From NCBI RefSeq assembly GCF_902728265.1, contig NZ_CACVBR010000003.1, forward strand, positions 124,001 to 188,000: a stretch of 64,000 nucleotides of DNA, given 5' to 3'. The notes beneath the pieces were generated by a model, which was given only the letters and a program-made list of their open reading frames with translations, did not search any database and was not told the DNA's origin. Source of the DNA: Chryseobacterium potabilaquae. GTDB lineage: Bacteria; Bacteroidota; Bacteroidia; Flavobacteriales; Weeksellaceae. Within the stretch, counting starts at the first letter, position 1. Every line of letters starts with the position of its first letter. A program made the translations under genes and the position numbers. Shown in pieces: positions 32,399 to 42,543 of this stretch.

Positions 32399-33304
32399 TT
32401 AACAATCAATTAAATCATTCCATTCAAAAATAGTGCTAAAACCTTTTCCCCAAAAATAGTCTTGATAGCCATCAAATTTTGAGCTCAATACAAAATCTCC
32501 TCCCCAAGCACCCAAACTTTTAACAAATACAGGGCAATCCGGGAAAAAAAGTTCTTTAACCATGGGAATTTCAAGAAAATTTGAAATTTTTTGTTCATGA
32601 AATAGCATTAACTGAGAAAATTCAAATAAATCATTACATAATAAAATATTTTTTGTAATATCCGAAAATTCATTAATGAGCTGTTGCGACTTCTTTTTTG
32701 ATTTATATAAACGAATCCCTTCTCTACTATCCTGTTTTTTATTTAAATGAATGAAAATCAAATCATTTTTAAAGGATGGAGTAAAATTGATTTTTTCATA
32801 TGTTAGTTCAGGCTTATTCTGAAAAAGTACGGCTGACTTTTCTTTTGCTACAGCAATATCATACCCGCTTCCTCCCAAACTGATTTCATTCAAATAAAAA
32901 GGATCTATTTCTGCCCATTTTGCAAGATTATTCATCAAAGTTGAACTACTTCCCAGTCCAAAGTTGGCAGGAAATTGAAGATTAGTTTTTAAGCGATAAG
33001 TATTTTTTTTTTTAAACTTAAGAGTAGAAAGTGTCTGAACATTCTTTAATGTTTTTAAAATAAATTCAGCACTTAACGAAATATTAGTTTCTAAAATCTG
33101 CCAGTTTTTATAATCAATGATAGTTTTTAACCATAATTTATTCTGGTGATAGGCCTCCCAAAAAATAAGAGATTGCTCATCATCTTTTTCTTCAAAGAAA
33201 AACTCTTGTCCTAGCTGGGTGGGTACTGCTAAGACAAGAGCTCCATCTATAGCGAAATATTCTGAAGTAAGCATAAGCTTTCCTGGTGAAAAAATCTCGC
33301 CCAT
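32399..33304 (-). CDS. GYDIA family GHMP kinase
   Basis: A 301-residue kinase of the GHMP fold. The N-terminal FSPGKLMLTSEYFAIDG (residues 5-21) and the ATP loop GLGSSST (116-122) are those of mevalonate-pathway kinases. The motif GYDIA (147-151) in GGSGYDIAVA names this Bacteroidota-specific family. It probably acts in isoprenoid supply as a mevalonate or phosphomevalonate kinase, but the substrate is not proven. The ATG at 33304 is chosen because GEIFSPGK is the usual start of the fold and it leaves a 13-base gap to the fabD stop; the longer frame would overlap fabD. Confidence 0.87.
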   Translation of the reverse strand: MGEIFSPGKLMLTSEYFAIDGALVLAVPTQLGQEFFFEEKDDEQSLIFWEAYHQNKLWLKTIIDYKNWQILETNISLSAEFILKTLKNVQTLSTLKFKKKNTYRLKTNLQFPANFGLGSSSTLMNNLAKWAEIDPFYLNEISLGGSGYDIAVAKEKSAVLFQNKPELTYEKINFTPSFKNDLIFIHLNKKQDSREGIRLYKSKKKSQQLINEFSDITKNILLCNDLFEFSQLMLFHEQKISNFLEIPMVKELFFPDCPVFVKSLGAWGGDFVLSSKFDGYQDYFWGKGFSTIFEWNDLIDC

Positions 33305-33317
33305 ATTATTTAGTATA

Positions 33318-34193
33318 TTAAATTGCCACGGTAACATCTACAGTATTGTCAATTTTCTTGATCAATCCCTGAAGCGTTTTACCTGGGCCTACTTCAATAA
33401 AGTTAGTGGCACCATCTTTAATCATATTTTGTACAGACTGTGTCCATTTAACAGGGCCTGTTAATTGAGAAATAAGATTTTCCTTGATTTGATCAGGATC
33501 TATAATCGCTGTTGTCGTGATATTCTGATACACAGGAATCATTGCTTTTCTAAATTTTGTTTGTTCAATTGCTTTGGCCAATCTCTCTTGTGCCGGCATC
33601 ATCAATGGAGAATGAAACGCTCCATTTACTTGCAATAATAAAGCTCGTTTTGCGCCTGCTTCTTTTAATTTTAAACACGCTTCTTCTACCGCGGCCGTTT
33701 CTCCCGAAATTACCAACTGCCCTGGACAATTATAATTTGCAGGAACTACAACACCATCAATCTGCGCACAAATCTCTTCAACTTTAGTATCATCTAATCC
33801 TAAAATCGCAGCCATAGAGCTTGGATTCGCATCGCATGCGGCCTGCATCGCCTTTGCTCTTTCAGAAACTAATTTTAATCCGTCATCAAAGGATAAAACA
33901 CCATTGGCAACTAATGCTGAAAATTCACCCAAAGAATGCCCTGCCACCATTTCAGCTCCGAGTCCATTTACCGCTTTAAGGGCAGCCACTGAATGTATAA
34001 AAATTGAAGGTTGCGTTACTTCAGTTTTTTTAAGATCAGACTCCTTACCATTAAACATTATTGAAAGGATATCAAATCCTAAGATTTCATTGGCAGATTC
34101 CATCAAATCCTTTATATCTTTTCGAGAATCATATAATTCTTTTCCCATTCCTACGAATTGAGAACCCTGCCCTGGAAATACAAGTGCTTTCAT
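33318..34193 (-). CDS. fabD: ACP S-malonyltransferase
   Basis: Transfers malonyl from CoA to acyl carrier protein for fatty-acid synthesis in the cytoplasm. 291 residues with GQGSQFVGMG (8-17), the nucleophile Ser87 in GHSLGEFSAL and His194 in GAFHSPLM. It is followed 13 bases later by the GYDIA kinase, so a two-gene lipid/isoprenoid operon is likely. A TATATTTG box upstream at 34215-34222 on the minus strand fits the promoter. Confidence 0.96.
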   Translation of the reverse strand: MKALVFPGQGSQFVGMGKELYDSRKDIKDLMESANEILGFDILSIMFNGKESDLKKTEVTQPSIFIHSVAALKAVNGLGAEMVAGHSLGEFSALVANGVLSFDDGLKLVSERAKAMQAACDANPSSMAAILGLDDTKVEEICAQIDGVVVPANYNCPGQLVISGETAAVEEACLKLKEAGAKRALLLQVNGAFHSPLMMPAQERLAKAIEQTKFRKAMIPVYQNITTTAIIDPDQIKENLISQLTGPVKWTQSVQNMIKDGATNFIEVGPGKTLQGLIKKIDNTVDVTVAI

Positions 34194-34214
34194 GTATTAT
34201 TTTAAAATATTTTG

Positions 34215-34222
34215 CAAATATA
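34215..34222 (-). promoter_or_regulatory. -7 promoter element of fabD
   Basis: The minus strand reads TATATTTG (exact TAnnTTTG), 22 bases from the fabD ATG. No clear TTTG lies at -33. Confidence 0.45.
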
Positions 34223-34265
34223 AATATAATGTTAAAGAAAACGTTTCTAAATCAAATTCTATTGT

Positions 34266-36200
34266 TTACGGAACCAACCTAATCACACGATAACCTGCAT
34301 TCACATAAGCTCCGTTAGCTTTCACTTTTACAAACTCAAATTTAGTAGCGAGTTGAGTCTGTACTTTATTCATTTGTTTAAAAATCTCTCCTTTCTTATT
34401 TTCTCTGGTCAACATGTCATTTACCACATCAAAACCAATTATAGCATATTTAGGGGGCGTTTTACAATATTTACTTTTATAAGCTGCCAAAATTTCTTTT
34501 TCAAAATTTCCGTCTGTGTTTATCTTTCTATCCATCAAATACACCAAGCTAGCTTGACTAAGATCATCTACTTTCTTTTCAAAAATGGGTGAATAGTACA
34601 TACTAAAAGCTTTCATTCCTTGCACTTCCTTTGATAATGAGATTACTCTACTTGAAAAGGCATCTCCAACACTATCATTAGGATTCGCTAATATAGCAAT
34701 TACCGGTGCCGACTGACCCGTCATCATATTTTGATCAAGTTGAATTTCTGAAGGTGCATTTACAATAGCTATGTTTGCATTCTTTATTATTTTTTCAAGA
34801 CCTGCTTTAATGTAGTTTGCATTCGTTTTATCACTATCCGCAACTATATAAACTTTTTGATCGGAATAGGCTGCCTTTACTTCCTCTACAATTTTGTCTG
34901 CATACACTTGATCATTGGTTTCTACAATAATAAGATTGCTATAATTGTATAATTCTGAAGAGTTTGCAAAAGGAGCAACAATCGGAATTTTTTGATTCTT
35001 TGTAAATTCTAATACATCAATAACATTCGATTTGAAAAAAGGTCCAATGATTAAATCTGTATTATTAGGGTTTATTTGAGTTAATGAACTTTTAAATGAC
35101 GATTCATTTCCTGAATCAACTATTTTAACATCCAATTTCTGGCCGCTTTTCGCATTTCTTTCTATGGCAAGTTTTGCTCCCGTTAAGAAATCCAATGCCA
35201 TGGTTCTGTATTGTGTTTCGTTTGTACTATACCCAAAAGGCAACATCAAAACAACACTCAACGCATCTCCATTCCTTTTTATATAGGCTGCATCTAGTTT
35301 TTTAATTTTTAAAACCATTCCCGCCTTAAGCCCATGTGAAAGTTCAGGATTAAGAGCCACTAAGTCATCAATAGTAACTCCAAATTTATTGATAATTGAA
35401 AAAACAGTATCTCCCTGTAAAACAGTATAAGTTACATAATCATCTGCTAATACTTTATTTTCACTTCCAGAAGCATTTGATCCTTTATGGTTTTCTGTAT
35501 CAAGATTTTCTTTTTTATTTCCTTTTATTTCTTCAGTAGAAGTTACGCTAGTAGACTTCCCTACATTAATTTTATCCCCAGACTTTAATCCTTTTTCTTC
35601 TAATCCTGGATTGAGTGCAAAAAGTTGTTTCTGGGTAATATTAAACTGTTTTGAAATTCTATAGTAGTTATCCTTAGATTGAACTATATATTCTCCTTCA
35701 GCAGCCGTTAATACTGGCTTATCACCTACATTTTCCATACTTTTCGTATTCGTAATTGGAGCTAGTTGCTGAGTTCCACCATATTTTTTAATGCTTTCTA
35801 AAGGTAGAGTAATTTCATCTCCTATTTTCATATGAGAATCCAAATCCGGATTAAGCTTCCTTAAATCAGATTCGGAAATACGATATTGTTTAGTAATACC
35901 ATATATTGTTTGTTTAGGTTCTAGTATAATTTTACCATATTGAGAATTATTAACAGGTTTTGTAGAAACAATCGTTCTAGATTGTCCCGCAGAGGTACCA
36001 GAGTTAACGGTCAATACATCTCCAATAGCAATCTTACCATCTTTAACATTGGGATTCAGCTTTAACAATTCATCTACAGTTATTCCATATTTTTTAGCTA
36101 TATTATAAGGAGTATCCCCCTTTACAACGGTGTGTGATTTTTGAGCCGATACATTCAAAATCATACATAAACTGGATAGAATAAAAAACCTCTTTATCAT
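34266..36200 (-). CDS. LysM repeat protein fused to a periplasmic-binding domain
   Basis: A 644-residue exported protein (signal peptide to about residue 20). Four LysM-type modules span residues 20-290; examples are HTVVKGDTPYNIAKKYGIT with LKLNPNVKDGKIAIGD, and YTVLQGDTVFSIINKFGVT. The C-terminal half (about 300-630) is a type I periplasmic-binding fold resembling the ABC-transporter and LpoA receptors: LSVVLMLPFG, then LIIGPFFKSN, IPIVAPFANSS and KYAIIGFDVVND. LysM binds peptidoglycan, so it is a wall-attached receptor or synthase regulator. It stands between fabD and bshC as its own unit. The ligand is unknown. Confidence 0.83.
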   Translation of the reverse strand: MIKRFFILSSLCMILNVSAQKSHTVVKGDTPYNIAKKYGITVDELLKLNPNVKDGKIAIGDVLTVNSGTSAGQSRTIVSTKPVNNSQYGKIILEPKQTIYGITKQYRISESDLRKLNPDLDSHMKIGDEITLPLESIKKYGGTQQLAPITNTKSMENVGDKPVLTAAEGEYIVQSKDNYYRISKQFNITQKQLFALNPGLEEKGLKSGDKINVGKSTSVTSTEEIKGNKKENLDTENHKGSNASGSENKVLADDYVTYTVLQGDTVFSIINKFGVTIDDLVALNPELSHGLKAGMVLKIKKLDAAYIKRNGDALSVVLMLPFGYSTNETQYRTMALDFLTGAKLAIERNAKSGQKLDVKIVDSGNESSFKSSLTQINPNNTDLIIGPFFKSNVIDVLEFTKNQKIPIVAPFANSSELYNYSNLIIVETNDQVYADKIVEEVKAAYSDQKVYIVADSDKTNANYIKAGLEKIIKNANIAIVNAPSEIQLDQNMMTGQSAPVIAILANPNDSVGDAFSSRVISLSKEVQGMKAFSMYYSPIFEKKVDDLSQASLVYLMDRKINTDGNFEKEILAAYKSKYCKTPPKYAIIGFDVVNDMLTRENKKGEIFKQMNKVQTQLATKFEFVKVKANGAYVNAGYRVIRLVP

Positions 36201-36239
36201 AGTGGATAATTATAATCTTACAAAAATACTTCTTTAAAA

Positions 36240-37826
36240 TTAAATGGCAACAATTATTAATTTTGATTGCTCTATCTCCATCTCTTCCAAACAAGTTTCA
36301 AGCCACTCATACCCGTAATCTGCAAAAAATACACTAAAATTATAAATTCTTTCCTGCCAGATCCCTGAAGGATGTACATCCAAAAATAAATTTTCAAGGC
36401 GTTCCCATAATTCTTTTTGCTTTATTTTCTCTGCATGCAGAAGGCGTTTTTTCATTTTTTTAAAAGATTTTAGCTGCCTTACTTCTTCCGCTTTTACCAT
36501 ATTTCCAAACGAATGATCTGTATTTTCTGCCACCGTCTTCAGCGTAGAAAAATCATCTATTAAAAGATTCTCCCTTTGCTCTAGCAATGCAAGAATATCA
36601 TTATTTTTCAAAATCTTATTATTTGTGATCACCGTAAAATTTTGAAAAAAATCTTCTATTTTTATACCAAGTTTTTGAATTTTTTTCAAGAGTTTTTCCT
36701 TTAAGAAAAGCATAGAATTCCTAGGAATTAAAATAGGAAATGGAATATCTAGTTTTGAAAAATAATCTTTTAGTTCCAGCCAATACATAATCTCCGCATT
36801 TCCTCCAATATATGCCAAGTTGGGTAAAATTTTCTCCTGATAGACAGGTCGAAGCAATGCATTGGGGCTAAAATTTTCAGGGAACTTTTCTAGCTCCATG
36901 ACAATCTCTTCTTGTGTAAACTCAATATTTTTGTCTACAACAAAGTATTTTTGTCCGTCATAATCGATTCGATCTCTGGTTTCCGAAAGATAGAATAGAT
37001 TAATATCCCGAGGATTTACCTGAACTTTACCATATTTTTCAGTCAAAGAATCCACTTTCGACTTTGAAAATCTCTTCAAATCTGAGCTAATAAGTTCTTC
37101 TTTAAAAATAGGAATACATTGATTTTTAAGCTCTTTTGAATCACCATCTAAAATCAATAATCCAAAATCTGAAAAAAGCCTATTTACTATAATAGAAATA
37201 GCCTCAGCAAGTGTATTTCCAGTTTTATAAGCCTCTTTCAACATAAGAATCAGTTCCGTACCAAAAACCGTATCCTTAAATTCCTTTTCAAACTCAGAAA
37301 TAAAAGAGATATCACTTACCTGTATTCGCCCAACTGCTCCTCCTGATTTCTCATTGATTTCATAATAATTATTCTCTGTTTTGAAATGATTAATTTCCAA
37401 GAAGTCATGATCTTCTGATGCCACCCAATACATCGGCACAAAATCATAGTCAGAAAAACGCTCCTTCAAAAATGAGCAAGTTTTAATAGTTTGAAGAATT
37501 TTATATATGAAAAACACAGGTCCTGAAAACAGATTAAGCTGATGCCCTGTTGTAATGGTAAACGTATTAGACCTCTTCAAATCATCCAAATTCTTTTGTT
37601 GTTTTGGAGAAAGAATAAGCTTGGATAACTGGCTTTGTAATACATGAAACAAAATATTCCTTTGCTCTTCAGTAAAAGAATGTTGTTTTGCCTGAATCTG
37701 CTTTTCAAAATTATCTAAAGAGAATGTACTTTCTTTAAACCCCTCAATTGTATGATTTAAAAAATCTTTTATTAGTGGAGGGATACTTTCTATATCATGA
37801 AATGATAATTTATTAATCGTCTTCAA
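36240..37826 (-). CDS. bshC: Bacillithiol synthesis cysteine-adding enzyme BshC
   Basis: Adds cysteine to GlcN-malate in the last step of bacillithiol formation. About 528 residues. The family signature TTGHQLNLFSGPVFFIYKI lies near residue 85, followed by FVPMYWVASEDHDFLEINHF; a helical coiled-coil part and the end (SKLIIVAI) also fit. The frame is open from a TTG at 37868, but I choose the TTG at 37826 (reading KTINKLSFHDIES), which is where the family usually begins and lies 13 bases after the porin stop. No ATG gives a full-length protein. It is probably co-transcribed with the porin gene. Confidence 0.9.
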   Translation of the reverse strand: MKTINKLSFHDIESIPPLIKDFLNHTIEGFKESTFSLDNFEKQIQAKQHSFTEEQRNILFHVLQSQLSKLILSPKQQKNLDDLKRSNTFTITTGHQLNLFSGPVFFIYKILQTIKTCSFLKERFSDYDFVPMYWVASEDHDFLEINHFKTENNYYEINEKSGGAVGRIQVSDISFISEFEKEFKDTVFGTELILMLKEAYKTGNTLAEAISIIVNRLFSDFGLLILDGDSKELKNQCIPIFKEELISSDLKRFSKSKVDSLTEKYGKVQVNPRDINLFYLSETRDRIDYDGQKYFVVDKNIEFTQEEIVMELEKFPENFSPNALLRPVYQEKILPNLAYIGGNAEIMYWLELKDYFSKLDIPFPILIPRNSMLFLKEKLLKKIQKLGIKIEDFFQNFTVITNNKILKNNDILALLEQRENLLIDDFSTLKTVAENTDHSFGNMVKAEEVRQLKSFKKMKKRLLHAEKIKQKELWERLENLFLDVHPSGIWQERIYNFSVFFADYGYEWLETCLEEMEIEQSKLIIVAI

Positions 37827-37839
37827 CTTTGTTTGGGTT

Positions 37840-39777
37840 TTAGTTGAACAAATACCACACAATACCAATATTTAATCTAAAATCGTATACTGGATAATGA
37901 GGGAAAGCATATGCTTTATTATGAGAAAGGAATGTTCCTATTTGTTGACCTTCTATATAGAAAAACATTTTTTTCACTTTCATATTAAAATACAGATCCA
38001 AAATAGGTTGTCCTCCAATTGAAAAAGCATCTGCACTGGGTAGAATATATTCATTAAGTATCGGAAAATATTCTCTAGAGGCAAATTTTGAGAAATAATA
38101 TGCTTTTATACCGGCTTGAATTTCGGCCGCTTTTTTAAATGCTTTCGCTTGATAGAAAAAATTAGCCCTTCCTATAAAACTTGGCAAAGGCAATAGTTCT
38201 TTATTAGTCAATACATTTTGAAACTGTAATTTTGTATTCAGATGAAAATTACCATAACTAAATGTAGCCTCTCCTCCAATTTGAGAAATATTTACAGAGC
38301 TATCACTTTGTCTAGGCATCGCATTAAAATCAAAATAAGTATAATTATCAATTCTAAAATAATTAACAAATAATTCTGTTTTAAACCATTTAAGATTTAC
38401 ATTGCCTCCTATCTCAGTAATAGATTGATTTTTTGCATTTTGATAATAATAATTATAGTTATTATAAGGTGATGTATTAATTAAGTAATTAAATGACGGA
38501 TACGCATTTTGAAAATTAATTTTAGCATTGACAATATAATCTTTTATCGGCTCAAACTTAAGATTGTTGGTAGTTTTAAGATATGTTCCAAATTGGCTTC
38601 CATTGGAGAATTCCATAAATGAATTTAATTGGATTTTGTCAAAGAGTTTAATTTGTAGATTACCAATCGCTCCTAGTCTATTTTCCTTAAGTTCAGTTGG
38701 TATTTCTAAAATGGGCAAGTTTATTTGAGTAGCACCAAATTTTAACATTTGATATCGAACCCCTGCGTCAAGTTTAAACTTTTCATTATCCCATACTAAA
38801 CTCACTGTATTGCTTAAATTATCTGAGTATTTTTTGGTAGAAAAGGGAAAATCAGTTACTATTTCTGCTGGAAAATCATACCAATATGCTTCCAAAACGG
38901 ACTGATTATAATAATATTTATTCCCTTGATGAGAAATTGTATGTCTTATTTTAAAAGGAATTTTTTCTGAATTAAAAGGAGCAAATTGATGAGTAAGATA
39001 ATACCTTCTGTAAGAAAACTGAGAACTTGATCCTGCCAAATTCACCTGCATATTTTGTCTGTTTCTAGAATTTGAATCTCCATTTTGGAAAAGGCTATCC
39101 CCTACTATACCTCCATTTTCCTGAGCATTGACATTCTGATGTAAATAATGGGCAAAAAGTTCATAATTTCCACTTTTGGAAATATAATGTCCTGAAAATA
39201 ATGTATTATTATTAGCCACTAAAGAGTTTCTGTATAGTCCTTGGGATCGAAGCCCCATATATTCCAATGCAAAATTGAATCTTTTCCCAATATTTTGAGT
39301 GTAGGTTGATTTTAATCCACCTCCATTTCTCATTGAGTTATGATAAACAAATGTTGCCGTAGGCGTTTTCACATCATAATAACGGATATCATCAACCTCT
39401 AAAATATCATATGACTTATTAGTAGGCATTAATGCTAAATTTTGCCCAGAAATAACTTCATATGACAAAGGATTAAAACCTGCCCCCACATTCGCAAACT
39501 GAACTTTTCCAAAATTATCCTTGTTATTATATTGGGAAAAAATATAGGTTTTATCAAAAGTCATCACCGTATCAAAGACTTTCTTTGCAGAATATTGTGC
39601 TTGATATAGATAGTCATTAATAGTCGGTTTAAATATTTTTAAAGAATCTTTCTTTCCTGAGTCGATGACTAAAGTATCCTCTACTTTCTGAGAAGGTTTT
39701 TTAGATTCTATTTTTTTAACTACTTGAGATTTAGCAAAAAAACAGAAAAAGAATATGATAAAGAATATATACTTCAT
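37840..39777 (-). CDS. Putative outer-membrane porin
   Basis: A 645-residue exported protein with signal peptide (MKYIFFIIFFFCFFAKSQ). The rest is long and rich in alternating polar and aromatic strands (for example FNFALEYMGLRSQGLYRN), ending in DFRLNIGIVWYLFN with the terminal aromatic residue of outer-membrane barrels. It matches the 'putative porin' family of Bacteroidota, found beside bshC in several flavobacteria as I recall; that context is from memory. The solute is unknown. It is upstream of bshC by 13 bases when the 37826 start is used. Confidence 0.78.
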   Translation of the reverse strand: MKYIFFIIFFFCFFAKSQVVKKIESKKPSQKVEDTLVIDSGKKDSLKIFKPTINDYLYQAQYSAKKVFDTVMTFDKTYIFSQYNNKDNFGKVQFANVGAGFNPLSYEVISGQNLALMPTNKSYDILEVDDIRYYDVKTPTATFVYHNSMRNGGGLKSTYTQNIGKRFNFALEYMGLRSQGLYRNSLVANNNTLFSGHYISKSGNYELFAHYLHQNVNAQENGGIVGDSLFQNGDSNSRNRQNMQVNLAGSSSQFSYRRYYLTHQFAPFNSEKIPFKIRHTISHQGNKYYYNQSVLEAYWYDFPAEIVTDFPFSTKKYSDNLSNTVSLVWDNEKFKLDAGVRYQMLKFGATQINLPILEIPTELKENRLGAIGNLQIKLFDKIQLNSFMEFSNGSQFGTYLKTTNNLKFEPIKDYIVNAKINFQNAYPSFNYLINTSPYNNYNYYYQNAKNQSITEIGGNVNLKWFKTELFVNYFRIDNYTYFDFNAMPRQSDSSVNISQIGGEATFSYGNFHLNTKLQFQNVLTNKELLPLPSFIGRANFFYQAKAFKKAAEIQAGIKAYYFSKFASREYFPILNEYILPSADAFSIGGQPILDLYFNMKVKKMFFYIEGQQIGTFLSHNKAYAFPHYPVYDFRLNIGIVWYLFN

Positions 39778-40078
39778 TATTTGATTTTGTAAAGCAAAAA
39801 TAAGAAATAATAAGGGAATAAAAAGTGGCAGAAGTACAACCTTGAGAAATTGCTGAATAATTTAATTCTCAAAGCAAAATGTTTTACAACTATACAATTT
39901 AGGTTAGAAACATTATTCTCATTTTCGTATAAAGAAGATATGAAAATTTCGTATAAAGTTATTTTCAAAGCTTCATAAGACTCATCTTAAAAATATCCCT
40001 TAAAGTAAAAAACAAAAACCCCCGATACTATTTGTAACGGGGTATTCTTTTTAGAGTCTTTTAGTAGAAAGAATATTC
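39778..40078. other. Intergenic region between the Sus operon and the porin gene
   Basis: 301 AT-rich bases. It holds the terminator of the Sus-type operon (40012-40043) and the leader of the porin gene. No further gene or clear promoter box is seen. Confidence 0.5.
40012..40043 (-). terminator. Terminator of the SusC/SusD operon
   Basis: On the minus strand ACCCCG pairs with CGGGGGT across a 13-base loop, followed by TTTTTGTTTTTT, 36 bases after the last gene of the operon. Confidence 0.8.
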
Positions 40079-40903
40079 TTAAAACCCTACAAACTCTTCT
40101 TTGATATGTGGATTACCACTATCATCAGTAAATTGTCCTTGAGGAACAAAATAATTAGCATAAATTACCAGTTTTCTAGAACACTTATCAATAGTAGAAA
40201 CTTTTGAAGGATCCGTAGACATCCTAATTTTAACCATTCCATATGATGAATGAACAAATCCTGTATCCTGAGTATCAAAAGTTACGACCCCATTCGCATC
40301 ATACTTCACAATTAGCGGAGTCGCAGTAGGAATATCTAGAAAATCATTAATTCTCAAAGTATTAGGCTGTCCAGCAACCTCCTCAATTGTAAATACATCT
40401 GGACTTTGCCAAAACCCCGTAGTATAGTTAAAGTTACCACCACTGCCCAGGAAATTGCTTATAGGACAAGTTAATGACATATTTAATGTATAAGTCTGAT
40501 TGTATTGTGCATTAGCAATAGAATTAGATTGTAATTTAAATACTGCTGCTTTAGAGGTTGTTGAGCTACCAGATTCTAAAATTCTAATAGTAAATTTTCC
40601 AGAATTCGCCCCATTTCCAAAACCAGCTCCATTGTTTAGGATTTGAAATTGGGTTCCTTCAACAGCCGTTGAATTTTGAGTATCAACTACTAAATTTACC
40701 GGATGCGAGCCATCAACGGGCTTCATAGCTCCAAAATCAATCGTCACATCTTTGTGATTTGAACCTTGCTCTACAAAAGCAACTCCTTCGTCACTCTTAA
40801 AAAACAAGTAAGGTTCCCCTTCATAATAAATATCATCTTGCTTACAGCTAGTGAAAGCCACTGCTAAGGCTAAAAATATACCAAATTTTAAGTATTTTGT
40901 CAT
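40079..40903 (-). CDS. Lipoprotein of a SusC/SusD operon (DUF4843-like)
   Basis: 274 residues with a lipobox (AVAFTSCKQDD). The mature part is beta-rich and resembles the DUF4843-like lipoproteins that follow susD in many Bacteroidota operons: GEPYLFFKSDEGVAF near the start, then VDGSHPVNLVV and TAVEGTQFQIL, which look like a Calx-beta-like segment. It starts 17 bases after the SusD stop. It is probably a surface lipoprotein helping to bind the imported ligand. The DUF assignment is moderate. Confidence 0.7.
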   Translation of the reverse strand: MTKYLKFGIFLALAVAFTSCKQDDIYYEGEPYLFFKSDEGVAFVEQGSNHKDVTIDFGAMKPVDGSHPVNLVVDTQNSTAVEGTQFQILNNGAGFGNGANSGKFTIRILESGSSTTSKAAVFKLQSNSIANAQYNQTYTLNMSLTCPISNFLGSGGNFNYTTGFWQSPDVFTIEEVAGQPNTLRINDFLDIPTATPLIVKYDANGVVTFDTQDTGFVHSSYGMVKIRMSTDPSKVSTIDKCSRKLVIYANYFVPQGQFTDDSGNPHIKEEFVGF

Positions 40904-40920
40904 AACATTTTTTTTAATTA

Positions 40921-42531
40921 TTAGTAACCAGGGTTCTGAACAATTGTAGGATTTCCTTGAACCTCAGCTAAAGGGATAGGTAAAGTAAACTTGTAGCTAT
41001 TGATATCTAGCGTTGTAGGAAGAGAAGTGATTCTATCATCTGTAAAGTGTCTATCAATACTTACACCTGCTATTTTCCCTAATCTTCTTAAATCAACATA
41101 ACGGTGTCCTTCAAAACACAATTCTGCTCTTCTTTCTTTCAAAATATCCTGCAATGCACCTGGAATGCTGCTATAAGTAGGAGCTGTTACCGTACCAGTA
41201 AATCGTCTTGCATCTCTTATATTTTTAATATAGTTTGCTGCCACTGCAAAGTTTCCACCAAATGCCTCACACTCTGCAAGAATAAGATACATTTCAGAAA
41301 GTCTAACAGTTTTAATATCATTTCTTAAATTTTGATTTCCTTTTCCTGGATATTTATCAATAATAATTACATCAGACGTAATATAATTTGGATTCGTAGC
41401 ATATCCTGCATCAACTTTAGAAGTAGTATCTACAAAAGCAAACTTTCTAATATCACTGGTATAGCTCAACAATATATTATACTGATTACGTCCCATATCA
41501 AAAAGAGGTGATCCATTGGCATTGGAAGCATTTGTTGTATACAATGCCGCAATATTTCCCCAAGCTCCTGTTAAAGGTCTAGACAATGCCCAAATATTTT
41601 CTCCTCTAAAATTTTGGAAGGAAGGCACTGCTGCTGTACCTGTATTCGATCTATCATTCCATAAGTTTCTATAAGGCACCGCTGTAGCTACCGGTGTTGA
41701 TTCATTATAAAAAGCGGTAGCCCAAGTTCCTGTTAAAGCAGGTGTTCCTGCTGGCATAGGAGTTGCCGGCGTCAAAACCAAACCAGAACCTGTAATAGCT
41801 GCTTGAGCATATTGTTTTGCTAAATCATGCTTTCCTCTATTTAGGTTAACTCTTGCTCTTAAAGCGTCAATCAACGGTTTTGTTACAAAATAGTAGTCTG
41901 AAACTGCAGTATTTAAATTGGCATATGCAAAATCCAAATCTGCATTGATCTGATTGTAAATAGCTCCATTATTTACTCTAGGAAGCTTTAAATATAAATC
42001 ATCACTCGCCTCAATCGACAACACTACTCCAAGAGCATTATCATCAGCCATATTTGTTGTAAAATAAGACTCCAACTGAATGTAAGCAAATGCTCTTAAC
42101 GCTCTCGCTTGAGCCAATACAGAATTATAAGTTACCACTTCTCCTGCCGCAGGTGTAATTCCTTCAGCAGCTTTTAGTAATCTGTTTACTCTATTAATAG
42201 TGGTATAATGAGATTGCCAAATCCCACTGCTATATGCTTCAGAATTGTCTATAAAAAAACGGTGTAGGACAACATCCTGTCCTGTATTGGTAGGCGCAAT
42301 TCCAACTTCATCCGTAAATACAGAAGTAAACTTTATTTCGTTTGTTGTGTTTACACTTGCATATACAGCACCTAAAAGATAGTTATTTAAATCCGCAACA
42401 TTATTAAAAGTATCACTATCATTTAACTCATTAGATTGAATAATATCTAGAGAGTCCTCACAAGAAACAATAGTAAGTCCTAAAGTAAGTGATAGAAATA
42501 ATATTTTTATTGTACTTTTTATTTTATTCAT
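40921..42531 (-). CDS. RagB/SusD family outer-membrane lipoprotein
   Basis: A surface lipoprotein that captures a glycan or peptide and hands it to its SusC partner. 536 residues with a lipobox (LTIVSCEDSLDI). The family features are ALRAFAYIQLESYF (TPR-like helices, near 140-155), NIRDARRFTG and LKERRAELCFEGHRYVDLRR near residue 465. It ends in the usual short hydrophobic tail (NPTIVQNPGY). It starts 12 bases after the SusC stop. The ligand is unknown: no glycan enzyme or peptidase gene accompanies the operon. Confidence 0.93.
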   Translation of the reverse strand: MNKIKSTIKILFLSLTLGLTIVSCEDSLDIIQSNELNDSDTFNNVADLNNYLLGAVYASVNTTNEIKFTSVFTDEVGIAPTNTGQDVVLHRFFIDNSEAYSSGIWQSHYTTINRVNRLLKAAEGITPAAGEVVTYNSVLAQARALRAFAYIQLESYFTTNMADDNALGVVLSIEASDDLYLKLPRVNNGAIYNQINADLDFAYANLNTAVSDYYFVTKPLIDALRARVNLNRGKHDLAKQYAQAAITGSGLVLTPATPMPAGTPALTGTWATAFYNESTPVATAVPYRNLWNDRSNTGTAAVPSFQNFRGENIWALSRPLTGAWGNIAALYTTNASNANGSPLFDMGRNQYNILLSYTSDIRKFAFVDTTSKVDAGYATNPNYITSDVIIIDKYPGKGNQNLRNDIKTVRLSEMYLILAECEAFGGNFAVAANYIKNIRDARRFTGTVTAPTYSSIPGALQDILKERRAELCFEGHRYVDLRRLGKIAGVSIDRHFTDDRITSLPTTLDINSYKFTLPIPLAEVQGNPTIVQNPGY

Positions 42532-42543
42532 TTTTATTTATTT

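Noticed and set aside
37827..37868. Longer start of bshC at the TTG at 37868
   Set aside because: It would add 14 residues not typical of the family and overlap the porin gene by 29 bases; the TTG at 37826 fits better.
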